From Nafulsella turpanensis ZLM-10 (GTDB taxonomy: Bacteria > Bacteroidota > Bacteroidia > Cytophagales > Cyclobacteriaceae), in assembly GCF_000346615.1 (NCBI RefSeq), contig NZ_ANNU01000008.1, positions 62,001-126,000 of the forward strand: a stretch of 64,000 nucleotides of DNA. The letters run 5' to 3'. A program made the position numbers and the translations under genes. Under the pieces are notes generated by a model. It did no database searches, was not told where the DNA came from, and was given only the letters and a program-made list of their open reading frames with translations. Within the stretch, counting starts at the first letter, position 1; each line of letters opens with the position of its first letter. Positions 18,198 through 27,624 of this stretch are shown here, piece by piece.

Positions 18198-19229
18198 CTA
18201 ACGCAGGGAAACAGGTTTATTTTCTTTAGAGGACTGATAAACAGCCAGAATCAAGGCCAGCGATTTACGGGCTGTTTCACCATTCACGAGTGGCTCCCGA
18301 TTTTCCTGTACCGCCTCTACCATATCTTTTATTTGTGCCAGGTGAAGCTGGTGGCTAATAGCCATGGGGTCGGCCGAACCACTTTTTTCAGCAGCTTTTT
18401 CCTTTTTTGGGAGTTCTTCCTCCCCCTGAATATTCCACTGCTTAATTTCGCCCCCTTCCAGTATCACACTGCCTTTTTCTCCATACACCTCCAGGCGCTC
18501 CGGGTAGCCGGGATATAAAGAAGTTCCCCCTTCTATCGTTCCCATAGCCCCTCCTATAAAGTTAAGCATGGCCAGCCCCAGATCTTCCCCTTCAATATCG
18601 TGTAAAACCGTTTTTACCTGCCCGTACACACTTTCCACTTCCGGCATAATATCCAATAGAAGGTCAATGGTGTGGATACCCTGGTTAATGAGCGCTGCGC
18701 CTCCATCTCCCTTTATCGTTCCTTTCCACTGGCTGCTGCTGTAATATTCCGGGTGCCTGAACCATTTGATATAGGCATTCCCCATGATGAGCCGTCCCAG
18801 CAAATCTTTCTGTACTGCTTCCCTTAAGCGGAGGTAACCTGGTGTAAAGCGGTTTTGAAAGATAACACCCAGTTTTACTCCGGCGGAACGGCAGGCTGCA
18901 ATTATTTCATCTGTACGCTCCAGTGTCACTTCTATGGGCTTTTCTATGAGGACATGTTTTCCGGCTCTGGCAGCCGCCAAAGCAGGCTCCAGATGATAAC
19001 CGCTTTCGGTACAAATCGCCACCACCTCGATATCCGGCCGGTTCAACATTTCTTCCATATCGGAATAGGCTTTCACACCAAAACGATCTTCAGCCTCGGC
19101 AGCTCGTTCTGGTGAGCGGCTACAAACGGCCAGGAGCTCGGAAGATTCCAGTTCCTGGATGCTTCTGGCATGATGCCTGGCAATGGCACCGGTACCGATA
19201 ATGGCAAAGCCTGTTTTTTTCTGTTCCAT
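18198..19229 (-). CDS. Gfo/Idh/MocA-family oxidoreductase
   Basis: 343 residues. The N-terminal Rossmann fold has AIIGTGAIARHHARSI, CSRSPERA and the family EKPIEVTLE motif with its catalytic Lys (about residue 95). The C-terminal half is the alpha/beta domain that binds the sugar. It uses NAD(P)H on a sugar, uronate or deoxy-sugar; the substrate is not readable. It is the last gene of the minus-strand pectin run, 53 bp after the Ldh-family gene, so it likely handles a pectin-derived monosaccharide other than galacturonate. No signal peptide. Confidence 0.88.
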   Translation of the reverse strand: MEQKKTGFAIIGTGAIARHHARSIQELESSELLAVCSRSPERAAEAEDRFGVKAYSDMEEMLNRPDIEVVAICTESGYHLEPALAAARAGKHVLIEKPIEVTLERTDEIIAACRSAGVKLGVIFQNRFTPGYLRLREAVQKDLLGRLIMGNAYIKWFRHPEYYSSSQWKGTIKGDGGAALINQGIHTIDLLLDIMPEVESVYGQVKTVLHDIEGEDLGLAMLNFIGGAMGTIEGGTSLYPGYPERLEVYGEKGSVILEGGEIKQWNIQGEEELPKKEKAAEKSGSADPMAISHQLHLAQIKDMVEAVQENREPLVNGETARKSLALILAVYQSSKENKPVSLR

Positions 19230-19282
19230 TTTTTGAAGAAGTTATTGCTCAACAAGGAAATTAGGTGTAGTGCTGGTCATGC

Positions 19283-20305
19283 TCAGGATGGTAAATGAGC
19301 CAGCACTTCCTGCCAGATCTCCCGATCTACCGGAACTCCGTGCTGCAGGTTATGTTGGCGGGCAGCCAGGCTTTGCTCTCCCGGATAATGAACTTTGGAA
19401 CCCTCAAAGGTCGCTGAGGCTTTCAGGTTTTGAATTATAGTCTCCACTTTCTCCTCCGGGTATTCCTCTATTCCCAGCTTTCGAATATCGAAACACAGAA
19501 AGACCTGCGAAATACCAGTTTCCTCTTCCTGCCGGCCAATTTCATGGGTTGCATCTCCATCGGCTAAAACAGCCGCCAGTATATCCAGCACCAGCGAAAA
19601 ACCAGCGCCTTTCCACAGACCAACAGGCAGGCCCAGCTCTTTTTCCAGAATTTTGCCAGGGTCTTTCGTTAGTTCACCATTCTCACCAAAGCCGCCCTCA
19701 TAGGGCAGTTGCTCGCCTTTGCAGAGGTAGCTGCTTATTTTGCCGTAAGAAAACTGCGAGAGGGCCATATCCAGCACAATGGGCCCTTTCTTACGGGGAA
19801 TAGCCACGACCAACGGATTATTCCCCAGTACCGGCTCGCTGCCTCCCCAGGCCGGCATATTGGGCTTGGTGTTGGTAAAACATATGCCGATGCAGCCTGC
19901 CTCCACCGCCTGCCAGCCATAGTTGCCAGCTCGCATCCAGTGGTTGGTATTTCGAAGCGCCACACAGCCGAGCCCGGACTTTTGGGCAAGAGAAATGGCC
20001 CGTTCCATGGCATGCCAGGCGTTTAAAGGCCCCGGACCAAACTGCCCGTCCCAGCGTTCAAAGGGACCGAATGAGCCAAGCAGCTTTGGTTCGGCTGCTA
20101 CTTTTATATAGCCTTCTTCTACCAGTTTTAAAAAGAGCGGGAAGCGGTTAAGCCCGTGAGAGGCCACCCCATCCAGGCTGGCTTTAGCGAATAAGGTGGC
20201 ACAAAGGCTGGCCCGTTCTGCACTAAAACCATAGCGCAGCAATACTTTTTCCAGCGTTTGCTGCAATTCCGCAAAAGGAACTCTCATGGCCGGCTCCGCT
20301 CCCAT
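19283..20305 (-). CDS. Malate/L-lactate dehydrogenase (Ldh/YiaK-type) family oxidoreductase
   Basis: 340 residues of the family that includes malate, ureidoglycolate and 2,3-diketogulonate dehydrogenases: SLDGVASHGLNRF (about 50-62), HWMRAGNYGWQAVEAGCIGICFTNT and GNNPLVVAIPR. Its ATG at 20305 directly follows the stop codon of the upstream esterase; an alternative ATG at 20287 gives the more usual MRVPFAEL start. In this locus a role in reducing or oxidising a keto-uronate is plausible. It is not one of the standard hexuronate-pathway enzymes, so its substrate is open. Confidence 0.85.
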   Translation of the reverse strand: MGAEPAMRVPFAELQQTLEKVLLRYGFSAERASLCATLFAKASLDGVASHGLNRFPLFLKLVEEGYIKVAAEPKLLGSFGPFERWDGQFGPGPLNAWHAMERAISLAQKSGLGCVALRNTNHWMRAGNYGWQAVEAGCIGICFTNTKPNMPAWGGSEPVLGNNPLVVAIPRKKGPIVLDMALSQFSYGKISSYLCKGEQLPYEGGFGENGELTKDPGKILEKELGLPVGLWKGAGFSLVLDILAAVLADGDATHEIGRQEEETGISQVFLCFDIRKLGIEEYPEEKVETIIQNLKASATFEGSKVHYPGEQSLAARQHNLQHGVPVDREIWQEVLAHLPS

Positions 20306-21070
20306 TTAATCTTCTTCCGGTTTTACAATTCTGTCGGCCAGGTCCATGTCCAGATTCCTGATTTCTGCAAGCACCAGCTGGGCCATTTTGCGCGCACCCA
20401 GTTCGTTAAAGTGGGTATCATCCTCCACCCCCTCCGGGTAATTCGGATGCTCTCCCGGCTCCAGGTGCATATACAGCAGGATGGATTTTTCCGGGCCCAT
20501 TTCCTGCAGCAGGCTCTGGCTTTTTTTGTCCATATCGATGAGCGGCACCTGCAGTTCACTGGCTACTTTTCTCACAATGGCGGAGTATTGTTCATGCGTG
20601 CCCTGCACCTCTCCTGCCTCATTAAACTTTCGGCGGGCCACAGGAGTGAGCAGTATCGGTTTAGCTCCCTTGCTCCGGCTTTCCTCTACAAATCGGCTTA
20701 AATTGGCACTGTACTCTTCGGGGGTGGTATACCGCCCTACTTTAGATTTTACCTCATCGTTATGCCCAAACTGGATAAAGACATAGTCATCCGGCTGCAG
20801 GTTTTCCAATACCGGCTCCCAGCGGTTTTCAGCAATAAAGCTCTTGGTGCTGCGGCCATTTTTGGCATGGTTCTCTACCTCCACACTTTCATCGAAGAAA
20901 TAGACAAAGGGCATGCCCCAACCGGTTTCAGGATAATCCTCCACTTCTTTTACCGACATGGTGGAATCGCCAATCAGGTAAACTTTGATGGGATCTTTCT
21001 GTTGAATGAGAAAAGACATAAGCAACGTACCTAGCAGCAGTGAGCCGACATACATCATTCGTTTTTTCAT
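20306..21070 (-). CDS. Rhamnogalacturonan acetylesterase (CE12)
   Basis: 254 residues with an N-terminal signal or anchor helix. All SGNH/CE12 motifs are present: YLIGDSTMS (nucleophile Ser), HAKNGRSTKSF (Gly), FIQFGHNDE (Asn) and DDTHFNELGA (Asp/His). It removes acetyl groups from rhamnogalacturonan or related pectin in the periplasm or at the surface. It is a paralogue of the CE12 gene at 25019, and each sits just downstream of a GH28 gene, suggesting a duplicated cassette. Confidence 0.92.
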   Translation of the reverse strand: MKKRMMYVGSLLLGTLLMSFLIQQKDPIKVYLIGDSTMSVKEVEDYPETGWGMPFVYFFDESVEVENHAKNGRSTKSFIAENRWEPVLENLQPDDYVFIQFGHNDEVKSKVGRYTTPEEYSANLSRFVEESRSKGAKPILLTPVARRKFNEAGEVQGTHEQYSAIVRKVASELQVPLIDMDKKSQSLLQEMGPEKSILLYMHLEPGEHPNYPEGVEDDTHFNELGARKMAQLVLAEIRNLDMDLADRIVKPEED

Positions 21071-21094
21071 AAGCTTTTTGAAAAAAAGAGGAGC

Positions 21095-22546
21095 TTAAAG
21101 CTCCTCCTCCAGTTCTATTTCCTCTCCATTGATTATCACATCTTCGAACACAATATCCTCTACATTCGAGAAGATAAAAGGTTCTTCCACCTCTTCAATT
21201 TCTACGTTAATGAGGCGCACATTCTGTACAGGCGACTGCTCATAGCCTTCGAGCAGTACCCCTACTTCACCACCGTTTTCTACCGTCATATTCTTCACTT
21301 CAATGTTTCGCACGGTAGGGATAAAGGCTCCTGAGTCTTCGTAGAACATATTTACCCGAATTACCTGGTCGGCCACCTGCCCTACTTCTATATTGCGCAG
21401 ATAAACGTTTTCCACGATGCCGCCACGCATAGAGCTGGTTTTAATGCGCAGGGCTCTTTCCAGGTTAGGGCTGCTCATTTCACAGTCTTCAGCAAATACA
21501 TTACGCACCCCTCCACTGATTTCACTGCCAATTACCACGCCGCCATGTCCGTCGACCATGGTACAGCCCTGGATCACGATGTTCTCGCTTGGTACATTGA
21601 TGCGGCGACCATCGGCATTCCGGCCTGACTTGATGGCGATACAGTCGTCACCGGTGTTGAAGTAGCAGTCCTTGATGAGCACATTTTTGCTCGATTCTGG
21701 GTCGCAGCCATCGGAATTAGGTCCATGGCTTACCACTCTTACTCCTTCTATGGTTACATTTTCGCACAATACCGGGTTAAGAATCCACATAGGAGAATTG
21801 ATAATGGTAACATCTTCAATGAGGATGTTTTTACTGCGGTAAGGCTGCACGAACTGTGGGCGCAGGTAAAAGCCTTCGCCGAATATGCGTTCCTCTACCG
21901 GAACACCGTCTTCAGCCATCTGGAAGAGAGCGGCTCTTTTGTCCTCGTCATTCTGGTTAGGCATTCCTTCTTTCCAGCCGTATTCTTTCTTGCCTTTCCA
22001 TGGCCACCAGTTGGTTTCATTGGCCTGACCATCAAGTGTACCTTTGCCGGTGATGGCGATATTTTCCTGCTCAAAAGCATAAATTAATGGGGAATAGTTC
22101 ATGAGCTCTACCCCTTCCCAGCGGGTAAATACCAGCGGCAGGTAATCTTTAGGATTGGTAGAGAAGAGCAGGGTAGCATCTTCACTTACATGCAGGTTTA
22201 CGTTGCTCAGCAGGTGGATGGGACCGGTAAAGAATTCTCCTTCGGGTACTACCACACGCCCGCCACCTGCTTCGTTACAGGCGATAATTGCTTTGCGTAT
22301 GGCCTCGGTATTGTCCGTTTCTCCATCGGCTACGGCGCCGAATTCCGTAATTACAAAATCTCTGTCCGGAAACGTTGGTGGTTCAATTTGTTCCAGAATT
22401 TCGTCGACCTCATCCCATGCATCAGCAGCCATTACCGCTTCGGTCTCTCCTTCAGTTGCCGTCGGCTGGTTTCCGCAGGCTGTAAAAAGCAGCAGCGCCA
22501 GGGCTGCCAGTAAACTTGAAAAATAGTTGGTTGATTTCATCTTCAT
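21095..22546 (-). CDS. GH28 polygalacturonase-like lipoprotein
   Basis: About 483 residues from the ATG at 22546; an adjacent ATG at 22549 is equally possible, and a longer frame to 22621 would overlap the VOC gene. The lipobox FTAC gives Cys24. GH28 catalytic motifs lie in the right-handed beta-helix: GPNSDGCD, GDDCIAIKSG, GHGGVVIGSE and RIKTS. It hydrolyses alpha-1,4-galacturonide links, probably trimming oligogalacturonides at the outer membrane or in the periplasm. The N-terminal domain ITEFGAVADGETDNTEAI is the usual pectate-lyase-3-like start. Linkage and exo/endo mode are not determined. Confidence 0.94.
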   Translation of the reverse strand: MKMKSTNYFSSLLAALALLLFTACGNQPTATEGETEAVMAADAWDEVDEILEQIEPPTFPDRDFVITEFGAVADGETDNTEAIRKAIIACNEAGGGRVVVPEGEFFTGPIHLLSNVNLHVSEDATLLFSTNPKDYLPLVFTRWEGVELMNYSPLIYAFEQENIAITGKGTLDGQANETNWWPWKGKKEYGWKEGMPNQNDEDKRAALFQMAEDGVPVEERIFGEGFYLRPQFVQPYRSKNILIEDVTIINSPMWILNPVLCENVTIEGVRVVSHGPNSDGCDPESSKNVLIKDCYFNTGDDCIAIKSGRNADGRRINVPSENIVIQGCTMVDGHGGVVIGSEISGGVRNVFAEDCEMSSPNLERALRIKTSSMRGGIVENVYLRNIEVGQVADQVIRVNMFYEDSGAFIPTVRNIEVKNMTVENGGEVGVLLEGYEQSPVQNVRLINVEIEEVEEPFIFSNVEDIVFEDVIINGEEIELEEEL

Positions 22547-22578
22547 CATACAATATATCACTATGGTTTTACTTCTGT

Positions 22579-22977
22579 TTATAATTCCTTCTCCGACAGC
22601 ATAGGACTGCCTCTTTTGCAAAGCTGCAGGGCCAGGCCCCAGGGGTCGCGTAGCATGACCAGGTGCGAACCATCCTCTAATTGTTGCTCTGTCACCTGGA
22701 TGGCACCCGCTTCCTGCAGACGTCGGCTGTCTTCTGCCGGATTTTCCGACACAAACGCCAGATGCACCAGCAACGGGTTCATTTCCCGATAAGCAGGCAC
22801 CTCATTGGCCGGGTTCAGATAAATTTCTATCATGATGCGGCCACTGCTATCGGCCAGGAAAGTAGTATAGGGTGCTTCCTTCATTTGACGAACCACCCGC
22901 AATCCAAGGTGCTCTACATACCAACTGGCCATGGCAAGAGGTTTGGCTACATTGAGGGCAAAATGTTCTAATTTCAT
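22579..22977 (-). CDS. VOC-superfamily (glyoxalase-like) protein
   Basis: 132 residues forming one complete VOC unit of two beta-alpha-beta-beta-beta motifs: MKLEHFALNVAKPLAMASWY at the start, IMIEIYLNP in the middle and LVMLRDPWGLALQLCKR at the end. There is no signal peptide. Such proteins are metal-dependent lyases, isomerases or dioxygenases. It lies inside the pectin run between an esterase and a GH28 gene, and short gaps show co-transcription. Its substrate is unknown; it may act on a reactive carbonyl from uronate breakdown. Confidence 0.85.
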   Translation of the reverse strand: MKLEHFALNVAKPLAMASWYVEHLGLRVVRQMKEAPYTTFLADSSGRIMIEIYLNPANEVPAYREMNPLLVHLAFVSENPAEDSRRLQEAGAIQVTEQQLEDGSHLVMLRDPWGLALQLCKRGSPMLSEKEL

Positions 22978-22991
22978 AAACGTTCATTTTT

Positions 22992-23972
22992 CTATTTCAG
23001 CTCTACTTCCTTTTCTTTCAACACCCGGTCGAGAAAGCCGAGGGTATAATCCAGGGTAGGCTCAAACCAGGGATGGAAAAGCCAGAAGGAATGTGGTGCT
23101 TCCGGCAGGGTGTAGCTTTCGGTGTAAATATCGTATTGGTTTAATATTTTCAGCATATCATTTTTTCCGGCCAGAAAGCGGGGAAAAGCGCTGCCGATAA
23201 AGAGCATCGGCGGCGTTTGGCTACCTGCATGCCGCAAAGCAGAGGCTTCTTCCCAATTTTCCGGTACTTCCTCATAAGTTCCGCCAAGCCACTGGGCCGC
23301 CATACTTCCTTCTTCAGACTCCGGATGGTGGAAGGCCAGCACCCCATCGATATCGACAATGGCCTGTACAGCACTTGAATACTGGTTATTTCCCCCCTCT
23401 CCTTCAAACTTTGGCAATCCACTGGTCGTACCGAGCAGCGCCGCCAGCTGTCCGCCGGCTGATGCGCCCAGCACAGCTACTTTGGCAGTATCGATAGGAA
23501 ACTCCTGGGATTGTGTCCGGAGCCAGCGCACCGCTGCTTTTAAGTCGTGCAAAGCGGCCGGATAAGGGGCTTCCAGCGAAAGCCGATACTCAGGCAAAAT
23601 GGTTACATAACCTTCGGCCGCCAGCCGCTGTGCCATGGGTTCCAGTAATGACGGGTCGCCGGTGCGCCAGCCACCACCATGTACCAGCAGTACGGCCGGG
23701 TATTTTTCTTTTTTTTGCGCAGGATAATACACATCCAGCTTCAGATCTCTGTTTCCCAGCTGGCGATATACCAAATCCTCCTTTTTAGCAACGTCCTCTG
23801 GTATTTCGGCCTTTACGATTTTAATAAAAGGGTGCCTCTTTACATACTTCTGAAAAGCACTGTGGAGGGTATAGGAAGTGTCGCGCGGGTAGTCGACCTC
23901 CTGCGCCATTAAGGGGCTTAGCAATAAGCTAAAGCTTGCTGCAATAGTGAATTTTCTTAACGTTCGTACCAT
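22992..23972 (-). CDS. Secreted alpha/beta-hydrolase esterase
   Basis: 326 residues with a cleavable signal peptide ending PLMAQ. The oxyanion-hole motif LLVHGGGWRTGD (about 93) and nucleophile elbow LGASAGGQ (about 167) place it in the alpha/beta-hydrolase-3/BD-FAE-like group; the catalytic His is probably in EAPHSFWLF. It is a likely acetyl- or feruloyl-esterase on pectin decorations. Its start overlaps the end of the CE8 gene by 16 bp, showing translational coupling with pectin demethylation. Confidence 0.88.
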   Translation of the reverse strand: MVRTLRKFTIAASFSLLLSPLMAQEVDYPRDTSYTLHSAFQKYVKRHPFIKIVKAEIPEDVAKKEDLVYRQLGNRDLKLDVYYPAQKKEKYPAVLLVHGGGWRTGDPSLLEPMAQRLAAEGYVTILPEYRLSLEAPYPAALHDLKAAVRWLRTQSQEFPIDTAKVAVLGASAGGQLAALLGTTSGLPKFEGEGGNNQYSSAVQAIVDIDGVLAFHHPESEEGSMAAQWLGGTYEEVPENWEEASALRHAGSQTPPMLFIGSAFPRFLAGKNDMLKILNQYDIYTESYTLPEAPHSFWLFHPWFEPTLDYTLGFLDRVLKEKEVELK

Positions 23973-24997
23973 CTCTCCTCCTCTTCCAGGGCTCCTTCTC
24001 CGGCAAAAATATTTTCAATGGTGTATTCTGCCGCCTCTTCCTCCGTCAGCTGGTGCGACCATGCTACCCGCTCTGTAGTATCGGCACCGGGACCGGTATT
24101 GCCATATTCAGCATAAAAGCTGGTTTCTTCTGCTTCTGGTCTCCCCCAGTTGTGCCAGCCTTCGGGCCTGATATGCGGGCCAAAATCGCAATTGATAAAT
24201 ACCGTTTCGGCATAATCGCGCCAGGGCCTGCCCAGGTACACCTCGTCTACCCCCTCTTCGGCCGTAAAAGTGCAATCTAAAAAGACATAGCCATACTTTA
24301 CCCAGGAAGGCGTTGAAGCGGCCGTGATGTAGGAATTCTTTTCGCTGTGGATGTGGCAGTCCTCGAAAAGGGCCGTGGCGGGACCAAATATAAAATCAGT
24401 AGTGCCTTCGATATAGCAGTCGACATAGTACTGGCGGGAATTTTCGCCGGAAGCAAAAATGGTGTCCTGATCGCCCAGGAAACGGCAGTTACGGAATACC
24501 AGGCGATCACCTTCCGCATGCAGGGCCACGGCCTGCCCGACTGGTCCTGCTGTATTGGCAACGGTAAGGTTTTCCAGCTTGATATCATTGCCCTCAATAC
24601 GGAGGGTATAGGTATCGAAGGTGCCCATCTTTCCTCTTCCTGCATGGTCGTCGAAGGTAAGGATGGTGCTGTCGACACTTTCGCCTAATAGCGTAATGTC
24701 TGTCACCCAGGCGGGAATCAGTACTTTTTCTTTGTAGATTCCATTCTTGATAAAAATTGTCCGTGGAACAGGCGTAAAGGCGCGAATGGCATCAATAGCA
24801 TCCTGCAGGTATTCATAATCGCCGGTGCCGTCTTTAGCCACCACGATATCGTATTCAGGCTCAGTAGCCGATGAAGAACCAGCCACTGCAAAAGGTATAA
24901 TGCTCCCCCACAGGAGGCAGCAAAGCAGCAGACTTTTAAGCATGCTGCTGCGGATTTGCTCTCTTTTAAAAATATGCTGTCGGTTCATTTGCTTCAT
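23957..24997 (-). CDS. Pectin methylesterase (CE8)
   Basis: 346 residues with an N-terminal signal peptide (hydrophobic about 19-38). CE8 motifs in order are IFIKNGIYKEKVLIP, GPVGQAVAL, LGDQDTIFA, YIEGTTDFIFG (catalytic Asp) and YLGRPWRDYA (Arg). It removes methyl esters from homogalacturonan so that lyases and GH28 enzymes can act. It is paralogous to the CE8 gene at 29301. The chosen start gives a long polar N-region; the Met at residue 19 is a possible alternative. Confidence 0.94.
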   Translation of the reverse strand: MKQMNRQHIFKREQIRSSMLKSLLLCCLLWGSIIPFAVAGSSSATEPEYDIVVAKDGTGDYEYLQDAIDAIRAFTPVPRTIFIKNGIYKEKVLIPAWVTDITLLGESVDSTILTFDDHAGRGKMGTFDTYTLRIEGNDIKLENLTVANTAGPVGQAVALHAEGDRLVFRNCRFLGDQDTIFASGENSRQYYVDCYIEGTTDFIFGPATALFEDCHIHSEKNSYITAASTPSWVKYGYVFLDCTFTAEEGVDEVYLGRPWRDYAETVFINCDFGPHIRPEGWHNWGRPEAEETSFYAEYGNTGPGADTTERVAWSHQLTEEEAAEYTIENIFAGEGALEEEERWYER

Positions 24998-25018
24998 TAA
25001 CTACTCCTTTCCTCTATT

Positions 25019-25813
25019 CTATTGCTCCAAATCCTGTAGTCCTTCGAATACCAGGCGGGCAACGGCACGGGCTCCTTCGGGCTGAAAGTGGGTATTATCG
25101 CTTTCTCCTTCGGGGTAGGCCTCGTATTTCCCTTCCGGCAAATTCATAAAATAATGCTTACTCACATACTCCTCACCCATGGCCGTAAAATGGTCGATGG
25201 AGCGCTGGGTAAGGTCAATAAGCGGTACATCAAGCTCCTCTGCCACTTCCTTCATGGCCTGCGGATATTCTCCATGCACGTTTGAGAGCTGCCCGTTTTC
25301 CCAGGGATAGTTGCGGTTTACCGGGGTCAGGAGGATTGGTGTGGCTCCTTTCTCCCGGGCCTGTTTTACATACAGACGCAGGTACTCTTTGTAGCCTTCG
25401 ACATTCACATAGCGCTCCGGTTTACTTTCAGCCGCATCGTTATGACCAAACTGAATCAACACCAAATCGCCCTCTTGCAGGCCATTGTAGACCTCGCGCC
25501 AGCGGCCTTCTTCGAAGAAAGTGCGGGTACTGCGGCCACCCCGTGCTTTATTCACTACAATGGCACTGTCGGCCTTAATGAGGTGATTAAGCTTGTGCAG
25601 ACTGTCGGAGCTCATAAAAGGCTGAAACACCTGTCCCCAGCCCGTGAGCGGATAGCGGTCCTTCATATAATCCTCACCTTCATATAGTGAATAATCGGCC
25701 ATGGTAGAGTCCCCAATCAGCCAGACCTTTACCGGGTCATTCTGAGAGAGAAAAAAAGACATTGTTAGGAAGCCGATCAGTAACAGAAAGAAGCCCGCAG
25801 CATTTGTTTTCAT
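25019..25813 (-). CDS. Rhamnogalacturonan acetylesterase (CE12), second copy
   Basis: 264 residues with an N-terminal signal or anchor helix. CE12 motifs: WLIGDSTMADYS, ARGGRSTRTF, LIQFGHNDAAE and SDNTHFQPEGA. It matches the CE12 protein at 20306 over its length but has an insert after the Ser block (YEGEDYMKDRYPLTGWG), so it may prefer a different acetylation pattern. It lies between GH28 and CE8 genes on the same transcript. Confidence 0.92.
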   Translation of the reverse strand: MKTNAAGFFLLLIGFLTMSFFLSQNDPVKVWLIGDSTMADYSLYEGEDYMKDRYPLTGWGQVFQPFMSSDSLHKLNHLIKADSAIVVNKARGGRSTRTFFEEGRWREVYNGLQEGDLVLIQFGHNDAAESKPERYVNVEGYKEYLRLYVKQAREKGATPILLTPVNRNYPWENGQLSNVHGEYPQAMKEVAEELDVPLIDLTQRSIDHFTAMGEEYVSKHYFMNLPEGKYEAYPEGESDNTHFQPEGARAVARLVFEGLQDLEQ

Positions 25814-25885
25814 TTGAATATCCGTTTAAGATCGAAAAAAAAGCCCGGACTACAAAATGCAGCCCAGGCTCTTCAACTCTCGATT

Positions 25886-27601
25886 TTATTCTATTACATA
25901 ATCACTTTCCTCTGCATTCTGGCCCAGCACAATCTCGGCATCGCCGAAACTCTCCTTGCTAAGGCTGATATTTTCATTGAATCCGCCCAGCAGGCGCACC
26001 ACAGGGTCTACTTTTTCTCTGTACTCAAAGTCTTCCACCTCCACATTTTCGCTGTTGAAAATCGTAAGTGCCGGGCCTTCATCATTAAAAACCGTTACAT
26101 CGATTAGTTTAATATCATCGGCATCAATCATGATAATCCCGTTTTCGGTTTCAAGCAGTGCATCTTCCAACACTACATTTTCCAGTTTCATTTCAGGTAG
26201 TCCCTGGAATTTGGCGGCAGTGTTGGTACCGGTGGCGGTGATATTCTTCATAAAGATATTACGGAAAATGGGCGTTTCTTCGGTAACCGGCATAATGCGG
26301 CCATCTCGTTCTTCGGCTTCTGCTTTTTCGTCCTGCTCCAGAATGGGCGAATTGCCCTGGTAGAACATATTAAAGCGAATTGCTTCGGTAGGAATGTTAA
26401 TCATGTCGATATTGGAAATCCAGATATTCTCCACCACACCACCACGGCCGCGGGTACTCTTAAAGCGGATGCCCACATCGGTTCCCATAAAAGTACAATT
26501 CGATACGTGCACATTACGCACTCCACCGGACATTTCGCTCCCTACCACAAAGCCGCCATGGCCATGATAAACCACATTGTTTTTAACAATTACATTTTCG
26601 GTGGGCATGCCTCTGCGGCGACCATCTTCATTTTTACCTGATTTAAAGCATATAGCATCGTCGCCCACATCAAAAGTATTGTTGTAAATCAGCACATTCT
26701 TGCAGCTCTCCAGGTCAATACCATCGCCGTTTTGCGCGTACCATGGGTTACGTACGGTCAGGTTACGGACAATAACATCCTCGCTCATGAGCGGGTGGAT
26801 GTTCCAGGCAGGAGAATTCTGGAAGGTGGGGCCATCGAGTAATACGCGCTTCGATTTAACGATACTCACCATTACCGGGCGCAGGAAGTCTTTTACCTGC
26901 TCATATTCTTCTCTTGTTTTAAAAGGAGGCACATTAAAGTTTTCCGTCATCTGATGGCCTTTCAGCGATTCGGCTGTCGGGAACCACATATCACCTTCTT
27001 CATTCAAAACCCCACCTGATTCCACGAGCTTTTCCCAGTTGGGAGGCGTCATTTTGCTTTTCTTAACATAGCGCCAGGCATCGCCGGATCCATCGAATAC
27101 TCCATGGCCGGTAAAGGCAATATTTTCTACTTCCTTCGCATATATTGGGGAAATGTTGCGCCAGGTATCAAGCCCCTCAAAGCTGGTTTCTACCAGGTGG
27201 TAATCATCAAAATCTCTGCTAAACTTTACAAGGGCTCCCTGCTCAGTGTACAGATTAACATTACTCTTCATGATGATGGGACCGGTAAGCCAGATGCCAC
27301 GGGGAATGATAACCGTTCCTCCACCCTTGGAGGCAACAGCTTCAATAGCCCTGGCAATGGCATCGGTATTTTTCGTAATGCCATCGCCTACTGCACCAAA
27401 ATCCTTGATATTCACGCTGTAATCGGGAAACTCTGTTTCCTGTACTCTTGGCATATCAAACTCCACCCCTTCATAAATATCTTCAACAGGCTCAGCAGCT
27501 AATTCCTGTGCATTGGCTGACTGGCTCTGGCACCCAACCTCAAAGATGCCAGCAGCCATTAAAAACAGCACCAGCCAGCTATTTTTCATTTTCCTTTTCA
27601 T
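25886..27601 (-). CDS. GH28 family exo-polygalacturonase-like enzyme
   Basis: 571 residues, longer than the other GH28 in the window. The start MKRKMKNSWLVLFLM is a signal peptide with a possible lipobox (VGCQ). The beta-helix carries NGDGIDLES (Asn/Asp), VGDDAICFKSG (Asp-Asp), YHGHGGFVVGSE (His) and IRFKSTRG (Arg/Lys). The inserts and the large domain between the signal and catalytic core resemble bacterial GH28 exo-acting enzymes on rhamnogalacturonan or galacturonides. The exact specificity is inferred only. Confidence 0.92.
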   Translation of the reverse strand: MKRKMKNSWLVLFLMAAGIFEVGCQSQSANAQELAAEPVEDIYEGVEFDMPRVQETEFPDYSVNIKDFGAVGDGITKNTDAIARAIEAVASKGGGTVIIPRGIWLTGPIIMKSNVNLYTEQGALVKFSRDFDDYHLVETSFEGLDTWRNISPIYAKEVENIAFTGHGVFDGSGDAWRYVKKSKMTPPNWEKLVESGGVLNEEGDMWFPTAESLKGHQMTENFNVPPFKTREEYEQVKDFLRPVMVSIVKSKRVLLDGPTFQNSPAWNIHPLMSEDVIVRNLTVRNPWYAQNGDGIDLESCKNVLIYNNTFDVGDDAICFKSGKNEDGRRRGMPTENVIVKNNVVYHGHGGFVVGSEMSGGVRNVHVSNCTFMGTDVGIRFKSTRGRGGVVENIWISNIDMINIPTEAIRFNMFYQGNSPILEQDEKAEAEERDGRIMPVTEETPIFRNIFMKNITATGTNTAAKFQGLPEMKLENVVLEDALLETENGIIMIDADDIKLIDVTVFNDEGPALTIFNSENVEVEDFEYREKVDPVVRLLGGFNENISLSKESFGDAEIVLGQNAEESDYVIE

Positions 27602-27624
27602 ATCCTTTTGTTTTTTTTTGTTTT

